Shown here piece after piece: positions 11,144-21,605 of a stretch of 64,000 nucleotides of DNA. Below the pieces are notes generated by a model. The model did no database searches and was not told the origin of the DNA. It saw nothing but the letters and a program-made list of their open reading frames with translations. Source of the DNA: Heterohyrax brucei (Eukaryota > Chordata > Mammalia > Hyracoidea > Procaviidae). A program made the translations under genes and the position numbers. Position 1 is the first letter of the stretch; each line of letters starts with the position of its first letter. The stretch lies in the NCBI GenBank assembly GCA_028571685.1, contig CM053148.1, positions 87,504,001 to 87,568,000 of the forward strand. Reading direction: 5' to 3'.

Positions 11144-12195
11144 TCTGATAAAACAAGATGCATGGCATTTTCAATTTTTATGTTAAGCTGTATTCTGGCA
11201 ACAAATCAATGCAGATATTACTGTGTTAGATACAAAAGGTGTTTGAAACATCAGGAAAGTCATAATTGGGAGCAAGGATTACCAAAAATGCTTTGATGTA
11301 AAGGTGATAGTAGACAGATATGAAATTTGAGGAGGACAGTATTACTGAGGATTGGAATGGATACAAACATAAGGGCTACAGTAAAATTATTTAATGTTTG
11401 GTACAGAAATAGCCATCCCGTAATTTGAAGGTAGGCTAGATCCCAGGGTGCTCTGCTGGAATCCGCTACTATGCAAGGATGTAAGCTGATAGTTTCTAGA
11501 TCTTGGGGAGACCCTATACAAGAAGCCAAGTTGCAGGAATACTTGGGGAAGCAGAAGTTTATCAGCAGAACTGAAAACACAAAAAGCCATTGCCATTTGA
11601 TCTGATTCACGGAAATCAGGAAAGCTCTTACAATAGCTGTCAGTGCTTATCACAGACAAACTGGACAAACCTCAACAGTGCCTAGGGGGAGATGAAACAC
11701 ATGTCTCCAATAATCCTCTCTTCCTGTCATCCTCTCCTGGAAGAGTCTTACAGATAATGTTCAATTCTCCCAACAAGAATGGGTGACAACAGGTACGAAA
11801 TATTGTTGACTGGTCAAGCTCATTCTAGCTTTAGTATTTAAAATTTTATTGAAAGCTGTAAAAAGATAGGTCAGATAAGCAAGGAGGTCCCATGTGGCTG
11901 ACCTTAGCACCTCCTGAAATCAGCTAACATCGTGTGTCCCAAGACTGCCAGCATAAATCATGTCATTAGTTTAAATTTGTGGTATAAGCCAAGCTACTCT
12001 TACTGGGCAGAATACACTGAGGATTTAGTGATTATCTCCAATAAACGGTCAATGATCAAAACTGTCTTTGGAATTTGCAAGTTTTGAATAATCCAGGACT
12101 GCTGAGTTAATCTTTATCTGAAACGTATCTTTCCTGACAATGTCAACTAGGATACTGATGCATGATTATTAAAAACAAAAATAAAAATAAAAAAA
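11144..12195. other. Gene-free unique sequence
   Basis: A minus-strand frame of 116 codons (11260-11610) overlaps another on the same strand in a different phase; neither has a recognisable domain. No repeat recognised. Confidence 0.45.
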
Positions 12196-12346
12196 GCAGT
12201 GTCATTGAGCTGATTATGACACAAAGTGAGTTGATAAACAGAGTAGAACTGCCCCATAGAGTTTCTAAGGGGTACATGATGGATTTGAACTACTGGCCTT
12301 CTGGTAACCACCGATAGCACGTAACTACTACACCACCAGAGTTGCC
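12196..12346 (-). mobile_element. AfroSINE (type 1), diverged
   Basis: AGTAGAACTGCCCCATAGAG, GATTTGAACTACTGGCC and CTACACCACCAGAGTTGCC are clear. The 3' part is decayed and is preceded by an A-rich stretch (minus-strand T-rich tail). Confidence 0.88.
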
Positions 12347-12579
12347 TTTGCATAATCATACGAATGCTAAATTAACCTCTGGTCTACTAAGATTTACTTT
12401 CTTTTACAGTGGCATTATTTTATACATAATATATAATGCGTACCATGCAATACATAATTTATAGCTTTTTAAATATAGATTAATAGTATTATTGTTATCA
12501 TCTATTTTCATCCACATATGTAATACAAGAGAGGAGAAGGAAATATCCCAGAGTACACTGAAAAAGAAACTCTGAGAGC

Positions 12580-12665
12580 TAGTGTGTATTGTGTGCTAAA
12601 CTCTGTGCTGAACACTTGACGCAGGTTAATCGTTTAATGCTCACGTAAGGGTCCTCATAAGAGGG
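12580..12665 (-). mobile_element. Probable MIR fragment
   Basis: TTGTGTGCTAAACTCTGTGC, TGAACACTTGACGCAGGTTA and ATCGTTTAATGCTCACG follow the minus-strand MIR 3' order. Confidence 0.55.
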
Positions 12666-12854
12666 ATACAGAGGATCAATGTGAGTACTAGATGACATAA
12701 TAAGGGAAGCGAGAGGTTGGAGGGATGTGAGGAAGACCCCATGAGCCAAGAAATGCCACTCAGAAACTTAAAAAGGCAAGGGGGGAAAAAAGTCCATCCA
12801 GAAACTCCAGTGGGAACTAGCCCCAGCTGTCCCTGAACTTTGTTATCAGAAAAA

Positions 12855-13148
12855 GTTTGGTTGCAGACTCCTGCTGCCTGTCCCTACTAAGCCAACGGAC
12901 AGAGACAGATTGAATCTCTTAAATGTGCTCTATTCAGATTGCCTGTGAGTTACTTACCATCTCAGTTCAGACTGCTCAATTTTATAGAAGGGTTTAAGGG
13001 AAGAAGACAGGCAGGTAAGGGGTGCAGGCCTGCAGGGGTTCAGTGGGGGCGAGGCTGGGGAATACACAGCTTCCTTGTCTCAGGGCCACTTATCCTCGAT
13101 GTCTACAGGCTGATTTCTTTTCTCAGGAACTAAGACCCACCCACTACA
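12855..13148 (-). mobile_element. Possible solo LTR with TATA-like box
   Basis: On the minus strand the segment starts TGTAGTGGGTGGGTC and carries a GC-richer U3-like stretch, then TTCTATAAAATTGAGC, then a downstream stretch ending near GTAGGGACAGGCAGC. This fits an LTR promoter layout, but I found no target duplication and no second copy in the window. Confidence 0.3.
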
Positions 13149-13532
13149 ATCTAGTCGATGCCAACTCCTAGTGGCCGTGTAGCACAAATAGTCTGCCATC
13201 TCCAAAGCCACCATGTCCACTTAACAATAGGCAAAAAAATAACTAACTCCTTCTCTAGGTTGTTTCTATTTCAAGTATGACTCAAAGAGACTGCTTAATA
13301 CAAACAGTGACATAAAATTTGTTCCAAATGAGGCAGAAAACAACACAGAAAGGTAGTGTGCGCATGTGTGTTTGTGAAGCTGTCTGTGGATGTGTTTATG
13401 TAACCTCTTAAGAATTTTGATCACAAACATTGTTAGCTAAAAATGTAGTTTTCAAATTTAGTATGGGTTGGTATTGATATACTGTATAATACTGACTGAA
13501 TCATTTGAGAAACTAGAATAGTAAATCCTGTG
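13149..13532. other. Gene-free unique sequence
   Basis: Nothing recognised apart from a short GT-rich stretch near 13355-13400. Confidence 0.45.
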
Positions 13533-13590
13533 TGTCAATCCATCCCATTCAAGGTCTTCCTCCTTTTCGCTGACCCTCTGCTTTACCAGA
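13533..13590 (-). mobile_element. RTE LINE fragment
   Basis: TCAATCCATCCCATTCAAGG and TCTTCCTCCTTTTCGCTGAC followed by CCTCTGCTTTACCA match the 3' coding part of the RTE element seen more completely at 27660-28615. Only about 58 bp remain. Confidence 0.6.
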
Positions 13591-13985
13591 TCACAGCGTG
13601 CCAGAAGCTAACGAACTACTGTTCGTTTTAGATTCTAAATTAATGGAGACAGTCTGTGAGGCACGAGGCAAGAGGTTTCAGTTCCAATTCCATCACAGAG
13701 GTCCACCATCCCTCAAACGACATAACACGTAACTAGCTATCCTGCTTGGATCAAAGTAGCATGCTTCAGATCTTGTTCCTGTCACACCGTTTTTGATTAA
13801 AAGAAATTTGTGTTGCAGAAAAAGTAAAGAAAAAAATCGTATTTTCAGATGTGGCTCACACCTTTGATAGTATAGGAGGGTTGTCATAAAAGCAGATAGA
13901 CCATTTTATATTCGTTATCTTTGTTAGATTAAGAAAAAAATAAATCAAGGTGCCTGCCAGGGATGACTGAGAAATGAGCATCCTG
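13591..13985. other. Gene-free unique sequence
   Basis: A 64-codon minus-strand frame is not recognisable. No repeat seen. Confidence 0.45.
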
Positions 13986-15265
13986 GAGAAGACAGTAGCA
14001 TCAGTCCGGCCGTGTGCTCGGTGGTCCGCAGAACCGGGACGTGGAGGCTCTCTGTAGCACTGCTGATCTCAAGCACAGTTATCACAGTTTCTACCACACT
14101 ACACTTATCCAACATATTATTAGCTATATTCTACACATTGTATTATATAGTTTTGACAAATGATGAGGGTAATAGAAGCAACACCTGAATCTACCTGACA
14201 TCCAGGGGACTAACGGCCAGGATCAGCCTAAGGCTCATCCCTACGGGATGTAGCTCAAACTTACCTCTGTTCTCCAGCCCTTTTACCAATTTTGACACCA
14301 GTTCCTCCTGTGATCGCACTGTCTGCTTCGTTTCTGCATTTGCTCATGTGCTGTAACGCCACGCAGAACTCACAATCCATACTTACAGGTAAAGGACTCA
14401 CTAAGGAACAGGATCAACAGGCTCTGACTCGGGATCAGGAAGAACGTAGGCAAAGTGTCCCTCTTCAGTGCCTGACAGCTCTGGGAACTCCTCTCAGCTG
14501 TGCAGGCTTCCTCTCAGCCCCTGAGGACAGGCTTCTCTCTGCCCCCTGAGGACAGGCACCTCTTAGCCACTGAGATCAGGCTTCTTTCAGGTCCCTTAGG
14601 ACAGGCTTCTCTTGGTCTTTTGAGGACAGGCCCCTCTCCATCCCTCAAGACAGGGTCTTATCCTCCTGCTCTTACCGTCTGTCGCTATCAATTCTGCCAG
14701 TGGTCCCCTTCCAGGCCTCTCACTCTTTTTAGTGTTACAGTCCTTGTGCAGGTTTATAGCTCTTCGGGGATGCTCTTTACCTCCTTTCCCTATTCTTCTT
14801 TATGCTCTTTCTGCCTTTAGCTCCTTCCTGCTTTTGCTTGCCTGGCTTCCTCTGTCTCGAAAGTCCTGTGGGGCTAACAGCTTAAAGACACAAACTCCTT
14901 GACAATTTCAAGGCATGTCGTTCTCACTAGGGCTGTTAACTGCCAGGTCCCCTCTATAATCATTTGCTTCAAGGGCTGCAATTCATCTCATTTGAGTCCC
15001 TGCAAGGTGCATGCCAACCACGGGACACACTACAGCCCAGGACCAAGCAGAATGACTCAAAACCAAATGGTTTACAGCTGACACAAGAAATGTCAGTCAA
15101 CTTGGACAAAAATAACAAGCCCTTTCTCTCTAGCTGTTTTCTTGTAGAACTAAGCCAAAAGGCCACATGCAGGAACTCATTTCACCCATTCTCCCTGAGG
15201 AACTTTTGTGTGTATCCCCTCTCCCTGGCAACCCTCCCAGTGTGTGCCCAGCCCTTTACGTTAGA
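13986..15265. other. Unidentified GC-richer block, possibly antisense LTR/ERV-derived
   Basis: This block is richer in C, G and CpG than its neighbours (CAGTCCGGCCGTGTGCTCGG near 14005) and is C/T-rich on the plus strand over 14270-14880. It encloses a 25-bp minisatellite. Open frames up to 119 codons overlap in several phases and show no domain. An old LTR or ERV-derived segment read on the minus strand is my best guess. Confidence 0.35.
14498..14656. repeat. 25-bp minisatellite, about 6-7 units
   Basis: The core TGAGGACAGGC recurs with its GG at about 14506, 14531, 14556, 14580, 14605, 14630 and 14654, a spacing of 24-26 bp. The variable part is C/T-rich (TTCTCTCTGCCCC). Units differ by several substitutions, so the array is old. 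Confidence 0.85.
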
Positions 15266-15465
15266 CAGTCCAGTTCCCATTCAGTCCGTGTTGACTTGTG
15301 GACACCCCATGTGTGCAGGGTAGAACTGCCTTCTGTCGGGTTTTCAAGGCTGAGAACCTTCAAAAGCAGATAGCCGGGCTGTCTTCCGAGACACCGGTCG
15401 ACGGAATCAAACCACTAACTTTTCAATTTGTAGTCTAGCCCTCACCACTTCCAGCACCCTGAGAC
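15266..15465 (-). mobile_element. AfroSINE type 2
   Basis: CCCCATGTGTGCAGGGTAGA, GGGTTTTCAAGGCTGAGAAC, CTTCAAAAGCAGATAGCC and GCTGTCTTCCGAGACACC match the type-2 module order. The head end (CACCACTTCCAGCACC) is eroded. Confidence 0.8.
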
Positions 15466-15627
15466 TCCTTAGTAAAACAGAAACCTGATAACATCACCAG
15501 TGAGCATTAAAGTTCTCTTTCCTCCCCACTACTCTACACACCGAAAATCTCCCCCAGTTAGAGGTTGTGTATGCCTATGTGTCTAGTGTGCTCCTGCTGT
15601 CACTCTATATTTAGGTATTAAAGACAC

Positions 15628-15782
15628 ATCGACCTGTTGTTTTCCAGTCAATCCTGACTCATAGCCACCCTATAGGACAGAGTAGAACAGCTCCATAGGG
15701 TTTCCAAGGAGTGCCTGATGACAAACTATAGACATTTTGGTTAGCAGCTATAGCTCTTAGCAACAATACCACCAGGTTCTCC
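15628..15782 (-). mobile_element. AfroSINE (type 1), full length
   Basis: CAGTCAATCCTGACTCATAG, CCTATAGGACAGAGTAGAAC and ACAATACCACCAGGTTCTCC are present from tail to head. Confidence 0.9.
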
Positions 15783-16009
15783 AGTATTTAGATATTAGAG
15801 AATTGAAAGGAAGCGGTACAAGCCATGGGGCCAGGTACGTGGCTTTTAAGTTGAAATAGGGTAAAAACTGCCAAAGTCGCAAGCACAGAATTTCCCAAAC
15901 AACGTGGATAATAACAGCACTTCCTGACATTGCTGCTATAATAATTAAATGAGTTAATGAAAATAAAATGCATTAAGCAATATATGCCTTATAGTTACTA
16001 TTTGAATTT

Positions 16010-16660
16010 CTGTTTTTCTACTGACTTGTTTACCATTTTCCCTTTTAATTTAGTAGTTGCCCTTGAGTTATGGGTCATAAAACAATGACTCTTTTATGTA
16101 TTAGAAATATTTCTCCCAAGCTGGTGCTTGTCTCTGATATTTAACTTTATGATGCAAGTGCGTCAAACTTTTTTGATTGTTGATACCTTTTAATACTCCT
16201 AGAAAAAACTTTTCTCTCTTACGGTGTTTTTAAAATATCCCCAGTATTTTATATTACTTTTTTGTTTTTATATTTTTTATTTCATAGGTAATTTATTTTT
16301 ATTTCTCACCCTTTCTCAACACCGGTTAATGAAGTATGCATTTTTATCAATTGATACCTAATGTGATTTAGCATATTGCTATAGACATTGCTTTATTTCT
16401 GAAATACTTGTTTTAATCCATTTATCTCTGTGTTTTATTCCTGCACCAATGCCAGTTTGTAAAATATAGCTCAAGAGTACTACTTGAGTTTTAATCTCCC
16501 CAATGCATTTTAAATCATTTTAACAGATAATATTATTTGAAATTGATTGGATTTACATATTTATTTCTAAATAACTTCTATCTTGCTGTTACTAACTCTT
16601 CACATTCATAAAATGTGCATATCCTTCAATTTATTTAAAACTATTACAATATAATACTCT
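16010..16660 (-). mobile_element. Ancient L1 (L1M-type) fragment, antisense
   Basis: TATTTCTCCCAAGCTGGTGC, GTAATTTATTTTTATTTCTC, TCCATTTATCTCTGTGTTTT and ATTCCTGCACCAATGCCAG follow, in order, the antisense of old L1 ORF2 (the region encoding the C-terminal third of the reverse-transcriptase protein). No frame survives. Confidence 0.65.
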
Positions 16661-17488
16661 GGTGTTCTGTATAAGTAGGTCAGGTTAGTTCTTGGTTCTA
16701 GGCAGCACTTAGCTAATTCACTTGCATTTTGTTAATTACAATGTTAATTACTCTCTTGGAGGGTTCTGACCCCAAGGAAAATGAGGAGACACAGTACAAC
16801 TTCGATTGAGACGCTGAACCTTAACTGATCTGAATAGTAAACTGCCCTGACTACCTTTGTTCTTATGGTTAAAATAATAATATCTGTTTCACAGAACTGA
16901 TTTACTGACTTGCAGCTTTTCCTTTTAAGATTTCATCGAATGGAATAGTTTCTCATCAAGTTACTAAATTTAACCTTAGTTTAACTAGCTAAACATACTA
17001 CCTTCCGTTCCTCATATTCCATAGATCCTCCTTGTGTATTAATCCACTTTAGTATTAATAGATGGTAATCCAGAGTTGCTTTGATGTTATTTTTAGCCGT
17101 TATCCGGTTGCCCACTTTCTCGCTTCCCTCCATTCCCTGGTGATCCTACCAAGCTCAACAGAATGAGACACTGCACACTCTCGTGGATGAAACCAATTTG
17201 GGAAGCAGTTTACCAGGACTTTCTTCCCCATATGACTTTCTTAGCCTGTAACTTCTGTTGAAATTTGTTCGGCATCACAGCAAAATGCAAGTCTCTGCAT
17301 TACTCAAGTACTAAATCTAGGTCTCCCGCATGGATGGCAAAAGGGTGCCAGTGAACTGCCAGCGCCTCGTTGGTTGCCTTAGCCTTCTTTTGATCTATTT
17401 TGAAAATTAATTGTGTCTTCCTAGTTCAATGTAAACAGTATAGGATAAAAGTATAACATAGAGATGGGAGAGGAAAATAAAAAAGACT
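16661..17488. other. Gene-free unique sequence
   Basis: Nothing recognised; possibly includes further decayed L1. Confidence 0.45.
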
Positions 17489-17539
17489 GCCTCTTTGGTT
17501 AGTGGCCATAGCACTTAGCCACTGTGTCACTAGGGTTGC
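17489..17539 (-). mobile_element. AfroSINE head fragment
   Basis: TTTGGTTAGTGGCCATAGCA and CCACTGTGTCACTAGGGTT give the 5' 50 bp only. Another SINE end in opposite orientation lies 38 bp away. Confidence 0.75.
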
Positions 17540-17577
17540 AGCATGCATCATTTTCTTTTCCTCACAGTTTCTAAGTT

Positions 17578-17629
17578 CCTAAGAGTCGCTATGAGTTGGA
17601 ATTAACCTGACAGTGGCAGATTTTATGGT
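17578..17629 (+). mobile_element. AfroSINE 3'-end fragment
   Basis: AGTCGCTATGAGTTGGAATT followed by AACCTGACAGTGGCAGATTTT gives the last 50 bp of a plus-strand copy. Confidence 0.7.
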
Positions 17630-17867
17630 AAGGGCTCTAAGACTTCAAATCTGCCCTATTAAGAGAACATGTCATTTCCTTGGAGTAGTTATTTTCATTG
17701 TGTTCAAATCTTGGTTGAAGAACTTAGTACCTGTAATAACTTCTGTTACAAGGCTTTTATTTTATTTTCACCATAGTTAGTAAAACAAAGTCACAATAAT
17801 GTTGTAAAAGTGTAGTTTGCCCAAGGGTAACTTAGAGGGTTCTGTTATTATTTTTCTCTAAATGTAT

Positions 17868-17908
17868 AAGTCAGAATCGACTCAGTGGCAACTGGTTTGT
17901 TTTGTTGT
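17868..17908 (+). mobile_element. AfroSINE 3'-end fragment
   Basis: AAGTCAGAATCGACTCAGTG and GCAACTGGTTTGTTTTG form only the 3' module. A larger copy in the same direction starts 17 bp downstream. Confidence 0.75.
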
Positions 17909-17924
17909 GTTTCTCCTTCATTTC

Positions 17925-18056
17925 AGAGTCTTGGTGGTACAGTAGTTAAACATTTGGATGCTAACCAAAAGATCAGCAGTGGGAATCTACCAGTTGTTCC
18001 TTGGAAACCCTGGGAGTCAGAATGGACTTGACAGCAATAGATTTTGTTTTAGTTTG
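17925..18056 (+). mobile_element. AfroSINE (type 1) with internal deletion
   Basis: The head AGAGTCTTGGTGGTACAGTA and the end GACTTGACAGCAATAG are present. CTTGGAAACCCTGGGAGTCA joins the middle directly to the 3' module, missing about 35 bp of the usual CTATGGGG...GGGTCACTAT segment. Confidence 0.88.
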
Positions 18057-18246
18057 GCCAGCAAGTCCTTTCCAACTCACAGTGACACCGTAGGACAGTG
18101 GAACCATCCCTGTAGAGTTCCCAAGGCTGTAAATCTTTAAGGAAGCAGATTGCCACAACTTTTCTCTGGAGGAATGGTGGTTGGTTTTGAATCAACTGAT
18201 TTTCATTCAGTGCCAGTTGCTTACCCACTGTCCTTACCAGAGATCC
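18057..18246 (-). mobile_element. AfroSINE type 3
   Basis: It carries CAAGGCTGTAAATCTTTAAG, GAAGCAGATTGCCACAACTT and TTCTCTGGAGG, a module absent from types 1 and 2, before a decayed head (TTACCCACTGTCCTTACCAG). The same module occurs at 63443-63540. Confidence 0.7.
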
Positions 18247-18508
18247 TCTTAGATATAGAGACTTTTGAAATCCTGGCTTGGTTTCAGAGCTTAGCCTCCC
18301 ACAGGGAGTTCTGACAAATCCCAGTCTTATTAAAGTCTGAGAGCTTCTTGAGAGTAAAACATTTCAAAACTCATTTTGTTTTCCTGTTTTTTCTCTCATT
18401 TTCAGTTTTAAAAAAAGTTTGTCTTCAGGAATTAACATAGATTAAGAACGTATTCTTTGAAAAATATTAGCACTAAAGAAAAAAGCATGTTTTGCATGAT
18501 TTTCAAGG

Positions 18509-19112
18509 TTATCTTAATTCCTAGTGCTGCCATGATAAGAAGTAGCAAAAAGTGGGAAACTTTCAAGAACAGAAATTATTTTCTCACAACTCAGGATGCT
18601 GGAAGTCCACATTTAGCCATAGCTCTGGGGGAAGACCTTTCTTTTGTCTATTTTAGCTTCTACCAAAACCCCAAACCAAACCCACTGCTACTGAGTCAAT
18701 TCTAACTCATACCAACCCTATAGACAGAGTAGAACTGCCCCATAGAGTTTCCAAGTAGTGCTTGGGGGATTTGAACTGCTCACTTTCTTGTTAGCAGTCA
18801 TAGAATTTAATGATTACACCACCAGCTTTTCCATTTTAGCTTCTAGTAGGCAGTAATTCTAGGCGATATTTCTTGGAGTTTCCAGCTATAGAGACATTGC
18901 TGTGTGTGTCTGCCTTCATTATGAAAGCTTCTCCCAGCATGAGTGTCTGTGTATAATCTGCTCTTTTTATAACTCAGAAGTGATTAGATTTAGGGCTCAT
19001 CTGACTCCAAGATGACTCCATTTACATAACAAAAATTATTTTCAAAATGGATCACATTTATAGGTACAGGGTTTGGAATTTCAATACACATTTTTTGTTA
19101 AACACAATTCTG
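18509..19112 (-). mobile_element. LTR-like element, MaLR/MLT1 type, antisense
   Basis: CTAGTGCTGCCATGATAAGA, AACAGAAATTATTTTCTCAC, GATGCTGGAAGTCCA, TTAGATTTAGGGCTCATCTG and the AACACAATTCTG end run in the order of an antisense MaLR LTR. It has no coding capacity. An AfroSINE at 18663-18832 splits it. It is the most diverged of the five LTR-like copies in the window. Confidence 0.65.
18663..18832 (-). mobile_element. AfroSINE (type 1), full length, with 13-bp target duplication
   Basis: The body runs from CCAAAACCCCAAACCAAACC to ACACCACCAGCTTTTCC. It is bounded by the perfect direct repeat ATTTTAGCTTCTA at 18650-18662 and 18833-18845. It sits inside the antisense LTR-like element, so it is younger than that LTR. 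Confidence 0.95.
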
Positions 19113-19360
19113 TATCTAAAAAAGTTTCAATTCTTATTTTTAATTCATAAAAAATGACTATGTTAAATAGATTTGCTACTCCTTTGGTTGATGTTGCAAA
19201 CACATCAGTAGTAAATTTCATACAATGCTTAAAAATGTTTATTGTATTTCTTCTTCTTGTATTATACATGTTGTTAAACTTACTGCCATAAGGATAACCA
19301 TTCAATCATTTTAAAGGACATCAAGTTACATTCAGCACTGACATAGAAAAATGCTGTGAA

Positions 19361-19506
19361 TCTATCAAGTTGATCAGACTCATAGTGACTCTATAGGACA
19401 TAGTAGAACTGCCTCCACAAGTTTGCAAGGAGCGCCTGCAGGATTTGCATGGACAGTCCTTTGTTTAGAAGCCATAGCACTTAATCAGTAGACCACCAGC
19501 CTTTCC
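19361..19506 (-). mobile_element. AfroSINE (type 1), diverged
   Basis: CTCATAGTGACTCTATAGGA, AGTAGAACTGCC and GTAGACCACCAGCCTTTCC are visible in order. Confidence 0.87.
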
Positions 19507-19732
19507 CCTTATAAGCAAGTGGTATACAAATAATTCTGACAATGTTCTTTATATGATCAGGTCTTACAAGTTGAGCCATCAAATACTTTTCATAAAAACA
19601 AAAACCAACTTCTCATAACATGAAGATGGTTAAGTGTGGTGTACAAGTGGGGTTCTGTGAAAGATGTGCAAGAAGGATTGTACCTAATGCAATAATGACA
19701 GACAGTTAAGCAGTCTCTATAAGGATACACTT

Positions 19733-19734
<2 letters not shown>
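19507..19734. other. Gene-free unique sequence
   Basis: Nothing recognised. Confidence 0.4.

Positions 19735-19792
<58 letters not shown>
19735..19792. repeat. Perfect (TG)29 microsatellite
   Basis: 58 bp of uninterrupted TG. The minus-strand frames reading Thr-His repeats here are artefacts. A long pure alternating purine-pyrimidine tract can adopt left-handed DNA and is usually polymorphic in length. Confidence 0.98.
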
Positions 19793-19793
<1 letters not shown>

Positions 19794-20922
19794 TTGATGT
19801 TGAAGCTTGAAAACCACAGGGCAAGCAGCTTGGACAGAAAGATGTATGGTTGGGAAGTCAGTAATGCTGGAAGCCATGAGCATAAACTGTCTCTCACAAA
19901 GAAAGACTCAGACCTGTGTTAAGTCTTGTTGCCTCTGACTTTTGTAGCATGAAGACATATCTGTGATTAAGCCCATTTATCATGGAGCTAAACACACATA
20001 CATGTGCAAACACACACAGAGGCCAGGATTTGGAGATGCTGAAGACAGATCTGTTTCTTAAAACTGAAAAATCAATGATAAAGTTTACGACCAGTCTCAG
20101 AACAGATTTTAGCATGTTTTGCCAAGTAAACTGAATAGTTTATAGCAATACAAAATAAACAAATCTCATGTTTCATTAGAAAAGAATTATGCAGTAGTAA
20201 TAAACTTGATGGAAATGTTTCTCTCACCATCTTTCCACTTTCCATTTGGGTAATATCTCATGTGGTTTATAACTTCTTCTGGTGTGCAAAAGAGATTGAG
20301 GATTAATGATACAATCACATGGTATTTTTTTGTTTGGAATTCTGTTTTTCATTTTTTATCAAGGCAAAAAGTGGCATAAGACAGATATTTAAATAAATGT
20401 TTTTCTCCTTAGGCATTCATTTTCACTTCCATTGTCTATTTTTCAGCTCAACAGAATGATATGCTTTTTAATGCTCCAATTCATTGTTGCTTAAAAGGAC
20501 ACAGGCTACAAAAAAATAGTAGGATTGTTTTCTCATTTTTCCCGTCAACAGTTGGTGTAAAAATTTAGAGTTTAATTTCTACAATATGTATAAAATTGTC
20601 TTGTGTGCTTTTGGTTTCATAAATCTTTAGCAATAAAATAGTATTTTTAAAGATTCTTTCTAAATAATTGATTAGAATATTTGAAGGACAAGTGGTCAAT
20701 CTGAGCAAAAGTGTTTTTTTGTATGAGCACAAGACCAAAGGGAATATCTGTGTAATTATTTGGATAGCTATTTGATTATTTTTAATCAATGGCAAAGATG
20801 ATATATAAGATATAGAGAGAAAATAGTGCTTTTCTCGCAAGGATAAGAAATGCTTAATGAAGTAGAAATTGTCCACCCATTTGGAACCTATAGAGGAATA
20901 TGTTTTTATTCCATTTGTAACT
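19793..20922. other. Gene-free AT-rich sequence
   Basis: A 141-codon minus-strand frame (20565-20990) is the longest in the window. It is AT-rich, Ile/Leu/Tyr/Ser-rich and runs into a SINE stub at its 5' end, so I do not regard it as a gene. Confidence 0.5.
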
Positions 20923-20963
20923 AAGCCAAGTAAAGCCAAGTGCCGTCGAGTCGGATCCGACTC
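20923..20963 (-). mobile_element. Short SINE/RTE 3'-end stub with perfect 16-bp palindrome
   Basis: Minus-strand reading: GAGTCGGATCCGACTC, then GACGGCACTTGGC and a CTTTACTTGGCTT tail. Only the 3' module is present. It belongs to a set of six such stubs in the window with CTTGG-type tails. Confidence 0.75.
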
Positions 20964-21248
20964 ATTTAGATATAATAAATATACTGACATTCACTATATA
21001 CTACTAAAACCTACTTTAATCCTTACAATTAAATAAACTACATATTATCGGCACCATCATTTTAGAATTGAATACAACGTATACCTAATTGTCACAGTTG
21101 TATTTAAATCTGCCACACCACAGTCTGTATTCCTTTATTCGGACTATAAATTTCAGTGAGTTGTGTAATTGGTACGCATGACATCCTATGCTATGTCTTA
21201 GAAGCATTTCTTTTGTCGTCAATACCACTAAAATGGTGCCCAATCGTA

Positions 21249-21252
<4 letters not shown>

Positions 21253-21279
<27 letters not shown>

Positions 21280-21280
21280 T
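21253..21280. repeat. (TAA)n microsatellite
   Basis: 28 bp of uninterrupted TAA; the minus-strand poly-Leu frame across it is an artefact. Confidence 0.95.
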
Positions 21281-21307
21281 GCTATTATTAGGTGATAGGT
21301 ACTTGGC

Positions 21308-21605
21308 TTTGGCATTATTAGGTGACTTCGAGTCATTTCTGACTCAGCACCTGGCCTATGTACAACAGGAGGAAATACGCCCAGCCTTGCATCACCCTGA
21401 CAGTTTTACGCTTGAGCGCCCTATCGCAGCAGTTGTATCAATCCGTTTTATTGTGATACTTCCTCCTTTTCGCTGACTCTCTACCAAGGAGAATACCCTT
21501 TTCTAGGGACTAATTCCTCTAGCAACGTGTCCAAAGTATGTGAGAGAAAGTCTTGCCATCGTTGCTTCTAAGGAGCATTCTGGCTAAACTTCCTCCAAGA
21601 CAGAT
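21308..21605 (-). mobile_element. RTE LINE fragment, 3' coding end
   Basis: GTGACTTCGAGTCATTTCTG, CTTCCTCCTTTTCGCTGACT, GAGCATTCTGGCTAAACTTC and CAAGACAGATT are the antisense of the RTE 3' end and the coding stretch before it. All frames are broken. Confidence 0.75.

Noticed and set aside
13137..13215. Additional type-2 SINE fragment (CTAGTCGATGCCAACTCCTA)
   Set aside because: Only one short resemblance to the 3' module; the neighbouring bases do not follow any SINE subfamily.
13986..14060. CpG island promoter
   Set aside because: Only a short run of CpGs (about 50 bp) is seen, far below island length, and no exon follows.
19590..19897. Minus-strand frames with long Thr-His repeats
   Set aside because: They are translations of the (TG)29 microsatellite.
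20565..20990. 141-codon minus-strand frame, the longest in the window
   Set aside because: Composition follows the AT-rich sequence, no domain is recognised, and its N-terminal end runs into a SINE stub.
21085..21336. Frame with poly-Leu resembling a signal peptide
   Set aside because: The leucines come from the (TAA)n microsatellite read on the minus strand.
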